64,000 nucleotides of DNA from Chryseobacterium oryctis. GTDB taxonomy: Bacteria > Bacteroidota > Bacteroidia > Flavobacteriales > Weeksellaceae. The position numbers and the translations under genes were made by a program. The stretch's first letter is position 1. Each line of letters opens with the position of its first letter. Where the stretch lies: NCBI RefSeq assembly GCF_025971925.1, contig NZ_JAPDHV010000002.1:368003-432002 (forward strand). The letters are read 5' to 3'. The notes beneath the pieces are model-generated. The model ran no database searches. It was not told the origin of the DNA and saw only the letters and a program-made list of their open reading frames with translations. Positions 26,517-35,066 of this stretch are shown here, one piece after another.

Positions 26517-26517
26517 A

Positions 26518-27378
26518 TTAGTGATTGTACTCGTAAGTATGAATTTCTGGTTGAGACATGTCGGGATTTCCATTAGCATCTAAAGAATTTCTAGATTCAT
26601 AAATTGGATAGCCGGCAGTATTGAAGGTTGTTGTATATTTATATGATGAAAAAGAGGTTCCTGTTCCAGAAGGTGATGTCCATGAAGTTGTTGATTTGTA
26701 AGAACTAATATTATTCTTTATATTAGAAAATAAGAAAGATAATCCGTCTCCTCTGTCATCAGTATGTACAAGTTTATCAAAACCTTTTACATTTTTGAAA
26801 GGATAATTTTTATCAGTGAATGTATAAGTTGATGATTCATTATAATTTGTAGTTACTCCATTATAAGTTAAAGAGCCACTTCCTGTAGATCCTACAATAT
26901 TTCCGTTGTTGTAAGTATATGTAGTATTCATTACAGGCTGAGGGGTAGGAGAATACATTTCTCTTTTCACAGTAATGCTATTCGAATTTATATGAGTATA
27001 TGTGTTTGTAGTAGAATATTGTATAGTAATTCCATTACTTGCATACTCTTTATTTACAGCTTTTGCTAAAAGATTGTTTGAATTATAGGTGTATTCCTGA
27101 GCCGTTTGCAACACATTTCCTTCATAGAATTTAATGCTAGATATCAAATCTCCGTTATATTCGAAAACAAGTTTGTTCCCGGAATTACTTGTACTTATCA
27201 GGTTAGTAATTTTGGTTCCGTCATAGTTGATTTTCATGGTTTCTCCATCAATGCTCATCTTTACAGGAAGAATAACATTTTGCTGTGTAGGATCTGTATT
27301 ATCAGTAACTGTATTGTTGTCTGAACTACAAGATAAAATAAGTAGGGAAATAGACCCGGATAAAATAATTTTTTTCAT
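26518..27378 (-). CDS. Secreted lipoprotein of unknown function
   Basis: A 286-residue protein with a lipoprotein signal peptide (SISLLILSCSS, lipobox LILSC). The mature part is Ser/Thr/Asn/Tyr-rich and beta-predicted. Several 'YTYNNGN' or 'EYTYNSNN' units recur, similar to the short repeats of RHS/YD-type and other Bacteroidota surface lipoproteins. No catalytic motif is seen. It is a single gene with its own terminator, between the TPR gene and the EamA transporter. Confidence 0.7.
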   Translation of the reverse strand: MKKIILSGSISLLILSCSSDNNTVTDNTDPTQQNVILPVKMSIDGETMKINYDGTKITNLISTSNSGNKLVFEYNGDLISSIKFYEGNVLQTAQEYTYNSNNLLAKAVNKEYASNGITIQYSTTNTYTHINSNSITVKREMYSPTPQPVMNTTYTYNNGNIVGSTGSGSLTYNGVTTNYNESSTYTFTDKNYPFKNVKGFDKLVHTDDRGDGLSFLFSNIKNNISSYKSTTSWTSPSGTGTSFSSYKYTTTFNTAGYPIYESRNSLDANGNPDMSQPEIHTYEYNH

Positions 27379-27421
27379 ATGTATATGTAAGCTAATTATG
27401 AGTGCTCAAAGATATGTGAAT

Positions 27422-28324
27422 TTATAATATATTTTTATTTTTTTTTAAGGTTGGCTTTTTTCTTAAAAAGATTAATCCGGCGATAATAATTCCTGTACCT
27501 ACAAATTGTAAAATGCTTAGTTTTTCACCATCTAAAATACCCCAAATAATAGCAACAATTGGCATTAAGAGGGTTACAGTTGATGCAAAAAGAGGAGAGG
27601 AAACTTTTAATAACCGGTAATTCATCATCATAGCCAGTCCTGTTCCAAAAATTGATAATAAACTGACAAACATTAATCCGGTCAAATTATTTTTGTCAAA
27701 ACGGAATGTAGAGAAAAAACCTGTTGATAATAAAGCGATTATTGAAGGTAGAAATAAAACAAAAGAAAAAACAAAAGCTGATAATACGGTGGAAGAAATT
27801 TCCATTAATTTTGACTTTACGGTTGTTGTGCTTACAGCATAACACAAAGTTGCCAGTAATAATAATAAAATGGGAATCAATTTAAAACTTCCTTCCTCGC
27901 TGTTTCCTCCAAAAGCTAACAAACAAACCCCAGTGAAACTAATTAAAGTTCCCGTAATCTGTCGTTTTGTTGTTTCAAATTTCCATAACAATGAGCCCAC
28001 AATAATTACAAAAATAGGCATCATTGAGTTAATAATTCCTGCAATACTGCTACTTACTTTGGTCTCAGCAATCGGAAATAAGAACATAGGAATAAAATTT
28101 CCTGTAAGAGCGGCTAAAATAAGCCATTTTAGGTATCTCTTCGGAAATAATTTATATTTTGAAATGGCAATTGGCATTAGAATAATTCCGGCAATTAAAA
28201 CTCTTAAAGCACCAACCTGATAAGGATTGAAATGGTTTAAAGATTTTTTAATTAAAATAAATGAAGAGCCCCAGATAATACTTAATACAATGAGTAATAT
28301 CCATTTTTCTTTATCTGCGTTCAT
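27422..28324 (-). CDS. EamA-family drug/metabolite transporter
   Basis: A 300-residue inner-membrane protein with about ten hydrophobic helices, two five-helix EamA repeats. The N-terminal segment LIVLSIIWGSSFILIKKSL and the second-repeat GTGLAMMMNYRLL are typical. The C-terminus is basic and cytoplasmic. The substrate is unknown (amino acids, nucleosides or drugs are common). Its start overlaps the end of the aat gene by 14 bases, so the two are co-transcribed. Confidence 0.88.
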   Translation of the reverse strand: MNADKEKWILLIVLSIIWGSSFILIKKSLNHFNPYQVGALRVLIAGIILMPIAISKYKLFPKRYLKWLILAALTGNFIPMFLFPIAETKVSSSIAGIINSMMPIFVIIVGSLLWKFETTKRQITGTLISFTGVCLLAFGGNSEEGSFKLIPILLLLLATLCYAVSTTTVKSKLMEISSTVLSAFVFSFVLFLPSIIALLSTGFFSTFRFDKNNLTGLMFVSLLSIFGTGLAMMMNYRLLKVSSPLFASTVTLLMPIVAIIWGILDGEKLSILQFVGTGIIIAGLIFLRKKPTLKKNKNIL

Positions 28325-28964
28325 TGCTTTTGTGTAAAATTTTTAAAAATTCTTTTTTAGGAATCATTCTTGCTCCAAGACTTTCTAAATGTTCTGTGTG
28401 AGATTGGCAGTCAATTAGTTCCAAATCATTCTTGTGGGTTTCTACAAAATGAATAAACCCTGCTTTTGATGCATTACTTACCTTCGCAAACATACTTTCT
28501 CCACAAAAGACATTTCCTACCTGTAATCCGTAAAAACCTCCTACCAACTCATCATTTTGCCATACTTCAACGCTTTTTGCCAGGCCGTATTCATGCAGCT
28601 TGATAAAAGAGTCCATAAGCTTATCAGAAAGCCAGGTTCCGGACTGTCCTTTTCTTTTTACTTCCTGACAGTTTTTTATAACTTCTCTAAAGTTTTTATT
28701 TTCAGTAAAAGTGAAAATATTTCTATTTAGGATTTTTCTCATCGATTTTGACACCTTCAATTCATTAGGATATAAAACAAATCTAGGGTCGGGACACCAC
28801 CAAAGAATCTCTTCGTCAGGATTGTGCCAAGGAAAAATACCTAATTGATAGGCAAACCATAGTCTTTCAATGGATAAATCGCCACCAAAAGCAACAATTC
28901 CTTCATGTCCATCATATAATGCAGGATCGGGGAATGATATTTCGTTTTCGTCTAATCGAATCAT
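28311..28964 (-). CDS. aat: Leucyl/phenylalanyl-tRNA--protein transferase
   Basis: A 217-residue enzyme that adds Leu or Phe from tRNA to N-terminal Lys/Arg, marking proteins for ClpSAP degradation (N-end rule). Family motifs are VAFGGDLSIERLWFAYQ (residues 26-43), GIFPWHNPDEEILWW (44-57 region), WCPDPRFVL and, later, GGFYGLQVGNVFCGESMF. The last contains the conserved GESMF loop. The length is normal. It overlaps the EamA gene downstream, an unusual but common pairing in Flavobacteriales. Confidence 0.95.
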   Translation of the reverse strand: MIRLDENEISFPDPALYDGHEGIVAFGGDLSIERLWFAYQLGIFPWHNPDEEILWWCPDPRFVLYPNELKVSKSMRKILNRNIFTFTENKNFREVIKNCQEVKRKGQSGTWLSDKLMDSFIKLHEYGLAKSVEVWQNDELVGGFYGLQVGNVFCGESMFAKVSNASKAGFIHFVETHKNDLELIDCQSHTEHLESLGARMIPKKEFLKILHKSNERR

Positions 28965-28971
28965 TTTAGTG

Positions 28972-29003
28972 AAAAAAAATCCTACTTAAATAAAAGCAGG
29001 ATT
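28972..29003 (-). terminator. Terminator of the DUF3127 gene
   Basis: On the minus strand AATCCTGCTT and AAGTAGGATT pair with one mismatch and are followed by eight Ts, just after the stop at 29026. Confidence 0.7.
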
Positions 29004-29025
29004 TATTATTGGATATATTCTTTAA

Positions 29026-29403
29026 TTAAAAAGGCAAATCGTCATCATCGTCTCCAGCGAAAGGATTCTCGTTTGATACAGGAGATGCAGACTGTGATGG
29101 AGCAGCTTGAGTTGGCTCTGAAGCATTATCAAAAACTTTTTCCACTCTCCAACCCGTAATAGAGTTGAAATATTTAGTCTCTCCTTGAGGCGATACCCAT
29201 TCTCTTCCTCTAATATTGATTCCCACCTTTACATTTTCTCCTTCTGTAAGATTATCTAGCAAACTTATTTTATCAGACAAAAATTCTATGTTGATTGGTT
29301 GTGGATATTGCTCTTGCGTCAAAATAACCATTTCTCTTTTTTGGAAACCGCTTGCAAATGTTTGAGTATCAAAAAGTTTCTTTACCGTTCCTTGTAATTC
29401 CAT
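29026..29403 (-). CDS. DUF3127 protein with SSB-like acidic tail
   Basis: A 125-residue protein. Residues 1-85 are a DUF3127 domain, predicted OB-fold (MELQGTVKKLFDTQTFASGF, then QPINIEFLSDKISLLDNL). A Pro/Ser/Ala-rich linker follows and the last residues are DDDDDLPF. This tail closely resembles the DDDIPF hook of single-stranded DNA-binding proteins, which recruits repair proteins. The protein is therefore a possible small nucleic-acid-binding partner of the SSB network. This is inference. It is monocistronic and faces the tRNA cluster. Confidence 0.85.
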   Translation of the reverse strand: MELQGTVKKLFDTQTFASGFQKREMVILTQEQYPQPINIEFLSDKISLLDNLTEGENVKVGINIRGREWVSPQGETKYFNSITGWRVEKVFDNASEPTQAAPSQSASPVSNENPFAGDDDDDLPF

Positions 29404-29500
29404 AACATAATTATTAACCGTGTAAAAGTAAGAAAATGAAATGTAATAAAAGGGGTAAGTAAAAAAAAATGCAAAATTTTATTTTTTTTCTTTGAAAAAG

Positions 29501-29531
29501 TTTGGAGGAAAAAGAAAATATCCTATCTTTG
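29501..29531 (+). promoter_or_regulatory. Strong promoter of the tRNA cluster
   Basis: TTTG (29501-29504), 19 bp spacer, TATCTTTG (29524-29531). Both elements match the Bacteroidota consensus; the tRNAs begin about 60 bp downstream. A second TTTG lies at 29491. Confidence 0.8.
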
Positions 29532-29592
29532 CACCACTGAAAACGGAAAAACGAAACAAGTTCTTTAAAAATAAGTTTTCAAATTAGACAAC

Positions 29593-29674
29593 GCGGATGT
29601 GGTGTAATTGGTAGCCACGCCAGACTTAGGATCTGGTGCCGAGAGGCGTGGGGGTTCGAGTCCCTTCATCCGCA
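29593..29674 (+). tRNA. tRNA-Leu (anticodon TAG)
   Basis: An 82-nt class II tRNA. The acceptor GCGGATG pairs with CATCCGC, the D-loop contains TGGTAGCC, and the anticodon stem-loop CCAGACTTAGGATCTGG exposes TAG. A long variable arm and a GGTTCGAGTCCC T-arm are present. No CCA is encoded. Confidence 0.95.
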
Positions 29675-29682
29675 CACGTTTT

Positions 29683-29758
29683 GCGAAAATAGCTCAGCTG
29701 GTAGAGCACAACCTTGCCAAGGTTGGGGTCGCGGGTTCGAATCCCGTTTTTCGCTCCA
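29683..29758 (+). tRNA. tRNA-Gly (anticodon GCC)
   Basis: Acceptor GCGAAAA pairs with TTTTCGC (29748-29754). The anticodon loop in ACCTTGCCAAGGT exposes GCC, and the T-arm is CGGGTTCGAATCCCG. The discriminator base is T, followed by an encoded CCA at 29756-29758. Confidence 0.95.
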
Positions 29759-29764
29759 CTCCAT

Positions 29765-29848
29765 GCCCTGGTGGTGGAACTGGTAGACACGCAGGACTTA
29801 AAATCCTGTGCCTCTTTTGGCGTGCGGGTTCAAGTCCCGCCTGGGGTA
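29765..29848 (+). tRNA. tRNA-Leu (anticodon TAA)
   Basis: An 84-nt class II tRNA with D-arm TGGTAGACACGC, anticodon stem-loop CAGGACTTAAAATCCTG (TAA), long variable arm and T-arm GCGGGTTCAAGTCCCGC. The acceptor stem (GCCCTGG with CTGGGGT) has three G-U pairs. Confidence 0.92.
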
Positions 29849-29856
29849 CTCTAGAT

Positions 29857-29888
29857 CCTCTGTAACTTCGGTTAACAGAGGGTTTTTT
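29857..29888 (+). terminator. Terminator of the tRNA cluster
   Basis: CCTCTGTAAC, loop TTCG, then GTTAACAGAGG (one bulged A), followed by six Ts. Confidence 0.85.
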
Positions 29889-30074
29889 GTTTTTTGGTCA
29901 GTTTGATTTCATCTAATATTCTATAATTACATTAATATTTGTTCTCTTTTTTTTTCTAATAATTATACATTTATATAAAAATTTCTTGCGGTAAATGGGG
30001 TGTGGGATTGTTAATATGTTGATAATTTAATTTTAATTCAGAGTTTTAGTATTTTTATTCTTATTTGGTTTACT

Positions 30075-30082
30075 TATTTTTG
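30075..30082 (+). promoter_or_regulatory. -7 promoter element of mutL
   Basis: TATTTTTG matches TAnnTTTG 18 bp before the ATG at 30101. The remaining 29889-30074 stretch is AT-rich with nothing recognisable. Confidence 0.5.
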
Positions 30083-30100
30083 TAAGTTGATAGAGAGTTT

Positions 30101-31885
30101 ATGTCAGATATTATTCAGCTTTTACCGGATCACGTAGCTAACCAAATCGCGGCAGGAGAAGTGGTGCAGAGACCTGCATCTATTGTAAAGGAGCTTTTGG
30201 AGAATGCCATTGATGCAGATGCGACAAAAATAGAGTTGATTGTAAGAGATGCCGGGAAAAATCTTATTCAGGTTGTTGATGATGGGAAAGGAATGTCTGA
30301 AACGGATGCAAGAATGGCGTTTGAAAGACATGCAACATCTAAAATAAGAGGAACGGAGGATATTTTTAAAATTGCAACAAAGGGTTTCCGAGGTGAAGCG
30401 TTGGCTTCCATTGCTGCTGTTTCCCAGGTTGAGTTGAGAACAAAACAGAAAGATGCTGCAATAGGTACAAATATTTATATTGAAGGAGGTGTTTTTCAGT
30501 TTCAGGATCCTGTACAAACAGCGGATGGATCTAATTTTTTAGTAAAAAACCTTTTCTACAATGTTCCGGCAAGACGAAAATTCCTTAAAAATAATAATAT
30601 CGAATTCAGACATGTAATTGATGAATTTCAGCGCGTTGCATTAGCTCATGAACATTTAGAATTTTCTTTATTTCACGATGACGAAGCTGTTTTTAAACTA
30701 AGAAAAGGCAGTCAGATGCAGCGTATTGTGGATATTTTCGGGAGAAAACTACAACCACAATTAATTCCTATTAAAGAAGATATTATTTGGTGTCAGCTTC
30801 ACGGGTTTGTTGCAAAGCCAGAAGGAGCAAAAAAAACGAGAGGAGAGCAGTTTCTTTTTGTTAATGGAAGGTATTTTAAAAGTCCATATTTTAATAAAGC
30901 AGTTCAAGAGGCGTTTGAGGGATTGCTTTTGCCAGGGTATATCCCTACATTTTTCCTTTTTTTAAACCTTGATCCTGAAAAAATAGATGTTAATATCCAT
31001 CCTCAGAAAACGGAAGTAAAGTTTGAAGATGAGCATCTTATTTTTGCTTTGCTTCGTTCCACGATTAAGAGAGCGCTAGGAATTTACAATGTAGCACCAA
31101 GTTTAGATTTTGAAAGAGATCCTCAATTGGATGAAATCATGCAAAAAACATTTCCTAGTAAAGGAAATAGTGGAGGAGGTTCTATAAAAATGCCTGAAAT
31201 CATTGTAGATAAAGATTATAATCCGTTTTTGGAAGAAAGAGAAGTAAAACAGGTTGAAATCCAAAACCTTGCAGAGATGTATCATCAGAATATTTCTGCA
31301 GAACCTTCAAAAATTAATTTGTTTGAGGAAGAGGATTTCGATGAAGATTTGATGAGGCTGCCTAATGGATATTGGCTTTTTAATAAAGGAGACAGAACGT
31401 TAATGTTGGATTTGGGAAGAATGCATAGATTGGTTGTTTCGGAAAATAATAAGAGTTCAAAAAAATCAAAAACAAACAGTCATTCACTTCTTTTTTCTCT
31501 CGAATATCATATGAATGAGATTGAAAAGACGAAGTTTAAATCTTTCAAAAAATATCTTCCGGCTTTGGGATTTGAAATGACCACAGCTCACGAAAACGTA
31601 TTAAGAATAGACGCTGTTCCGGAAGGAATGAAAGAAACTCAGGTGATGAAGTTTCTGGAAAGTCTTTTTGAGATTTTGGAGTATAAAACGGAGGAAGAAT
31701 TTATGCAATATTATCAGAATCAATGGAATAAAATGCAATCAAAATCTCGTTTTGATTTTATTTATAAAGTTGATGCTGAACAACTTATCAAGGATTTTAC
31801 AACTCTTGGCTTTCCTGAGTTTTTACCGGATGGAAAAAGATGCTTTTATGAAGTTCCGTTTAATGATTTTAAAAATAAATTTTAG
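30101..31885 (+). CDS. mutL: DNA mismatch repair protein MutL
   Basis: A 594-residue GHKL ATPase that links MutS to downstream repair. The ATPase domain (1-330) shows VANQIAAGEVVQRPASIVKE, ELLENAIDADATKIEL with the catalytic Glu and Asn, DDGKGM, RHATSKI and TKGFRGEALASIAAV. The C-terminal dimerisation domain (about 410-594) carries FEMTTAHENVLRIDAVP and LPDGKRCFYEVPF. I do not see the DQHA(x)2E(x)4E endonuclease motif, so this may be a non-nuclease MutL like that of E. coli. The rhomboid gene starts six bases after the stop. Confidence 0.96.
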   Translation: MSDIIQLLPDHVANQIAAGEVVQRPASIVKELLENAIDADATKIELIVRDAGKNLIQVVDDGKGMSETDARMAFERHATSKIRGTEDIFKIATKGFRGEALASIAAVSQVELRTKQKDAAIGTNIYIEGGVFQFQDPVQTADGSNFLVKNLFYNVPARRKFLKNNNIEFRHVIDEFQRVALAHEHLEFSLFHDDEAVFKLRKGSQMQRIVDIFGRKLQPQLIPIKEDIIWCQLHGFVAKPEGAKKTRGEQFLFVNGRYFKSPYFNKAVQEAFEGLLLPGYIPTFFLFLNLDPEKIDVNIHPQKTEVKFEDEHLIFALLRSTIKRALGIYNVAPSLDFERDPQLDEIMQKTFPSKGNSGGGSIKMPEIIVDKDYNPFLEEREVKQVEIQNLAEMYHQNISAEPSKINLFEEEDFDEDLMRLPNGYWLFNKGDRTLMLDLGRMHRLVVSENNKSSKKSKTNSHSLLFSLEYHMNEIEKTKFKSFKKYLPALGFEMTTAHENVLRIDAVPEGMKETQVMKFLESLFEILEYKTEEEFMQYYQNQWNKMQSKSRFDFIYKVDAEQLIKDFTTLGFPEFLPDGKRCFYEVPFNDFKNKF

Positions 31886-31890
31886 AATAA

Positions 31891-32625
31891 ATGTTTAATA
31901 ATATACCACCCATTACAAGAAATATTATCATTATCAATGTAATAGTATTTATTGTTGCTAATTTTATATTTCCACAATTATATGATATTCTTTCTGGTTA
32001 TTATCCTTTTTCTCCGAATTTTAAATCTTGGCAAATCATTACTCATATGTTTATGCATGCTAGTGTCAAAGAAAGTGGAGGAATTATGCATATTTTATTT
32101 AATATGTTTACGCTGTTTAGTTTTGGACCGGTTTTAGAACAAACTTTAGGAGATAAAAGATATTTGATTTTATATTTTTTGAGTGGCTTAGGAGCATTTT
32201 TCTTGTTTAATCTATGGAATTTTATTGAATTTCAGCAGTTGGTTTCGCAACTTCAATCAATGAATATTGATGTAAAAGATTTTTTGAATTCATTGATAAA
32301 TAATCTAGATCAAACGCCAATTATTAATGAAGAAGAAAAAAACTTGGCAGAAATTTACTTAGGAAGAATGGTTGGAGCTTCTGGTGCTATTTTTGGGGTT
32401 GTAGCGGCTTTTGCAACACTTTATCCTGATGCTAAAATCGGAATTATGTTTATTCCTGTTCCTATAAAAGTTAAATATTTATTACCTATTATAATTATTA
32501 TTTCAATCTGGTTAGGTGTATCTGGAAATGGAGGAGGAATTGCTCATTTGGCTCACGTGGGTGGAGCGCTGGTAGGTTGGTTATTAGCAAGAAGTTGGAA
32601 AAAACATTTATACAGATTTAATTAA
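31891..32625 (+). CDS. Rhomboid-family intramembrane serine protease
   Basis: A 244-residue inner-membrane protein with about six helices. The catalytic Ser is in VGASGAIFGVVAAFATL and the catalytic His in AHLAHVGGALVGWLLA. A conserved HMFMHAS and HILFNMFTLFSFG lie in the second and third helices. A 45-residue loop between helices 3 and 4, about residues 105-155, is longer than in E. coli GlpG. It cleaves transmembrane substrates; none is identifiable. It sits between mutL and two EEP genes and is likely co-transcribed with them. Confidence 0.92.
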   Translation: MFNNIPPITRNIIIINVIVFIVANFIFPQLYDILSGYYPFSPNFKSWQIITHMFMHASVKESGGIMHILFNMFTLFSFGPVLEQTLGDKRYLILYFLSGLGAFFLFNLWNFIEFQQLVSQLQSMNIDVKDFLNSLINNLDQTPIINEEEKNLAEIYLGRMVGASGAIFGVVAAFATLYPDAKIGIMFIPVPIKVKYLLPIIIIISIWLGVSGNGGGIAHLAHVGGALVGWLLARSWKKHLYRFN

Positions 32626-32634
32626 AATATTTTT

Positions 32635-33627
32635 GTGAAGGTCGTTCGGTTAATACTTTTTATATTGCATTTGGGGATATTATTCCTTTTGCTTTGTATG
32701 CTATTGAATGCATATGTTCCGCCGAAAGTATTTCCATGGTTTAATCTTCTTTCTCTTGCTTTTCCGGGATTAATTATAGGACATTTTCTATTAAGTCTTT
32801 TCTGGGTTTTTTCCTGGAAAAAAAGAGCAATTATATTCCTGGTGTGGAGTTTAGCTTTTGTTCACCCTATTAAAAGGTGGGTAAATTTTTCTTCTGAAAG
32901 TAAAGAAATTCCTGATTTGAAAATTATTTCCTTAAATGTAAAGGGAGGAGGATTGGGTTTGAAAAATATCGAAGAATATATTAATTCAAAAAATGCGGAT
33001 ATTGTTTTTTTACAGGAAGATGCTGACAAAGAAATAGAGTTTAATAATCTTCAAAAATCGAAAAATGTATCTATAGTTTCTTTATATTCTAAGTATAATG
33101 TAATTAATAAGAAAGTATTAATTTCCGGGAATTATGAGGATTTTAATTCTTATGCAGATTTAAATGACATAGAAATAAAAGGAAATATTTACCGCTTTAT
33201 TAATGTATATCTGCAACCATTCAAATTTGAGAAACAAATGGTAAAACTTGATGGTAATAGTGATGAGGATAAAGAAAAGCTTAAAAATGTAGTCAAAAAA
33301 CTTATTCCAACCTTTAAAATTCATCAGGAACAGGTAGAAATTATTAGAAAGGCAATCGATGAGTCACCATATCCTATAATTTTAGCAGGTGATTTTAATG
33401 CAGTTCCTAATTCTTACGAGTATTATCATTTGGGAAAAGATTTAAATGATGCTTTTGTTGAAGCAGGTAGCGGAAGTTCTACCAGTTTTCATGATTATAA
33501 ATTTCCATTGAGAATTGATTATATTTTCGCCTCGGATTTAGTAAGGCCAATTAGCTATCAGGTCGACAGAACTGTAGAAATTTCAGACCATTTTCCTGTT
33601 ATTGCAACATTTTCTATTAAAAAATAG
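32635..33627 (+). CDS. Membrane-anchored EEP-family phosphohydrolase (first copy)
   Basis: A 330-residue protein. The likely start is the GTG at 32635, nine bases after the rhomboid gene. Three N-terminal transmembrane helices (about 1-90) anchor an endonuclease/exonuclease/phosphatase domain (100-330). Catalytic motifs are LNVKGGG, DIVFLQED, GDFNAVPNSYEYY, RIDYIFASD and SDHFPVIATF. The last two hold the Asp and His of the active site. The domain probably faces the cytoplasm or periplasm depending on helix number. The substrate, nucleic acid or phospholipid, is unknown. The next gene is a close paralogue. Confidence 0.88.
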   Translation: MKVVRLILFILHLGILFLLLCMLLNAYVPPKVFPWFNLLSLAFPGLIIGHFLLSLFWVFSWKKRAIIFLVWSLAFVHPIKRWVNFSSESKEIPDLKIISLNVKGGGLGLKNIEEYINSKNADIVFLQEDADKEIEFNNLQKSKNVSIVSLYSKYNVINKKVLISGNYEDFNSYADLNDIEIKGNIYRFINVYLQPFKFEKQMVKLDGNSDEDKEKLKNVVKKLIPTFKIHQEQVEIIRKAIDESPYPIILAGDFNAVPNSYEYYHLGKDLNDAFVEAGSGSSTSFHDYKFPLRIDYIFASDLVRPISYQVDRTVEISDHFPVIATFSIKK

Positions 33628-33704
33628 GAATCATAAAGTTCGTTAAAACCGAGGCTGTTGGTCGGATTTTTGCTGAAAAAATCTTCGGAATCAATAATTT
33701 TTTT

Positions 33705-34685
33705 ATGAAACCGAGCCAAATCACCCTTTTTTTTCATTTAACAATACTTTTTTTACTCTTATGTACGTTTGCTAATGCTTGGATTCCTCCTAATTATTTT
33801 AGCAAACTAAATCTTCTTTCACTTTGCTTTCCTTATCTCATTCTTCTCCATTTCTTATTGACTTTCATTTGGATTGTTAAAAGGAAAAAAATAGCGATTC
33901 TATTTGTTGTAAGCACATTTATTTTCTATAATCCTATTAGAAGATGGATTAATTTTTCTCCTCAAATAAAAAAAGAGGCAAAACCTAAAAGAGATATTAA
34001 GGTATTGACATTCAATGTGAAGTATGGTACTGTTGGTGGATGGGATACTGTTAAAAAATATATACGATCACAAAATGCAGATATCATTTTGGTTCAGGAA
34101 AAAGATACAAGTACAGTTTTGAAAGAAAATCTGGTTAAATATCCAACGGTAATTTTAAAAACAAAGCATAAAATTCTGAGGCAGGAAGAATTAATTACAG
34201 AAACCTCAAGAGGAAATTCTTTTTATGCAGATGTTGATATTAATGGGAAAATTGTAAGAATTATCAATGTTTATTTGGAACCTTTTAGACTGCATAAATC
34301 AATGATTGAGTTTGATGGGATGGAAAAGGAATCCAATAAATTAGGAATGATTTTTTCCCGTTTAATACCGACTTTTAAAGCTCATGAACATCAGATAAAA
34401 AAGATTAGAAGAGCGGTTGATGCCTCTCCATATCCAGTTATCTTGGCGGGAGATTTTAATTCTGTTCCCAACTCTTATGAATATTATAATTTGGGTAAAA
34501 ATCTTGACGATGCTTTTATAAAAGTAGGGCATGGAGCTTCAACGAGTTTCCATGAGTATAAATTTCCTTTAAGACTAGATTATATATTTACCTCTAGTTC
34601 AATAACACCATTAAGTTATAAAGTAGATTATTCTGTAAAATTATCAGATCATTATCCTGTAATTGCAGAATTTCTATTAAATTAG
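33705..34685 (+). CDS. Membrane-anchored EEP-family phosphohydrolase (second copy)
   Basis: A 326-residue paralogue of the gene at 32635, with the same three N-terminal helices and EEP domain. Motifs are LTFNVKYGT, DIILVQEKD, GDFNSVPNSYEYY, RLDYIFTSS and LSDHYPVIAEF. All catalytic residues are kept, so neither copy is obviously inactive. The two proteins share large blocks such as the FKAHEHQIKKIRRAVDASPY region and must come from a tandem duplication. A short hairpin-like CCGA...TCGG stretch lies between them. Function as for the first copy. Confidence 0.88.
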   Translation: MKPSQITLFFHLTILFLLLCTFANAWIPPNYFSKLNLLSLCFPYLILLHFLLTFIWIVKRKKIAILFVVSTFIFYNPIRRWINFSPQIKKEAKPKRDIKVLTFNVKYGTVGGWDTVKKYIRSQNADIILVQEKDTSTVLKENLVKYPTVILKTKHKILRQEELITETSRGNSFYADVDINGKIVRIINVYLEPFRLHKSMIEFDGMEKESNKLGMIFSRLIPTFKAHEHQIKKIRRAVDASPYPVILAGDFNSVPNSYEYYNLGKNLDDAFIKVGHGASTSFHEYKFPLRLDYIFTSSSITPLSYKVDYSVKLSDHYPVIAEFLLN

Positions 34686-34689
34686 TTTT

Positions 34690-35040
34690 ATGAAAAATTT
34701 TTTGTTTGGATGTTTTCTTTTCTCTTTTTTGATGATGTCTTGTGGTAAAAAAGAACCTGTTGATTTGTATCCTCAGGAAAGCTCAAAAGCAACTTATGAT
34801 ACCATAGCAGTTGATTCTTTTTCAAATGGAGCCACTTCTGTTGATATTGTAAGACAGATAAGAATGTCTTCTCAAAAATATCAGGATTCAATAAAAGAGG
34901 TTTTAAAACTTCAGGCTGAAGAAAAGAGAATAAAAGAAGAGCTGGAAAAAGAGAATAAGAAAAAACAAGAGGAGGAAAAGAAGAAAGCTGAGGAAGAGAA
35001 AAAGCAAAAATCTTCTGAAACTCAATCAACGACTAACTAA
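34690..35040 (+). CDS. Small lipoprotein with charged helix
   Basis: A 116-residue protein with a lipoprotein signal (LFSFLMMSCGKK). The mature part ends in a strongly charged Glu/Lys-rich helix (about 70-105) that could form a coiled coil or reach through the periplasm. It starts four bases after the second EEP gene and is probably in the same operon. An antisense frame covering the same stretch is compositional. No function can be assigned. Confidence 0.75.
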   Translation: MKNFLFGCFLFSFLMMSCGKKEPVDLYPQESSKATYDTIAVDSFSNGATSVDIVRQIRMSSQKYQDSIKEVLKLQAEEKRIKEELEKENKKKQEEEKKKAEEEKKQKSSETQSTTN

Positions 35041-35066
35041 TTAAAAAACTTTAAAAAATAAAATAT

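Noticed and set aside
29593..29848. An 85-residue frame across the three tRNAs (29608-29865)
   Set aside because: It is created by tRNA sequence and contains structural RNA only.
29593..30100. tRNA cluster as an integration hotspot
   Set aside because: No integrase, direct repeat of a tRNA end or foreign genes nearby; mutL follows directly.
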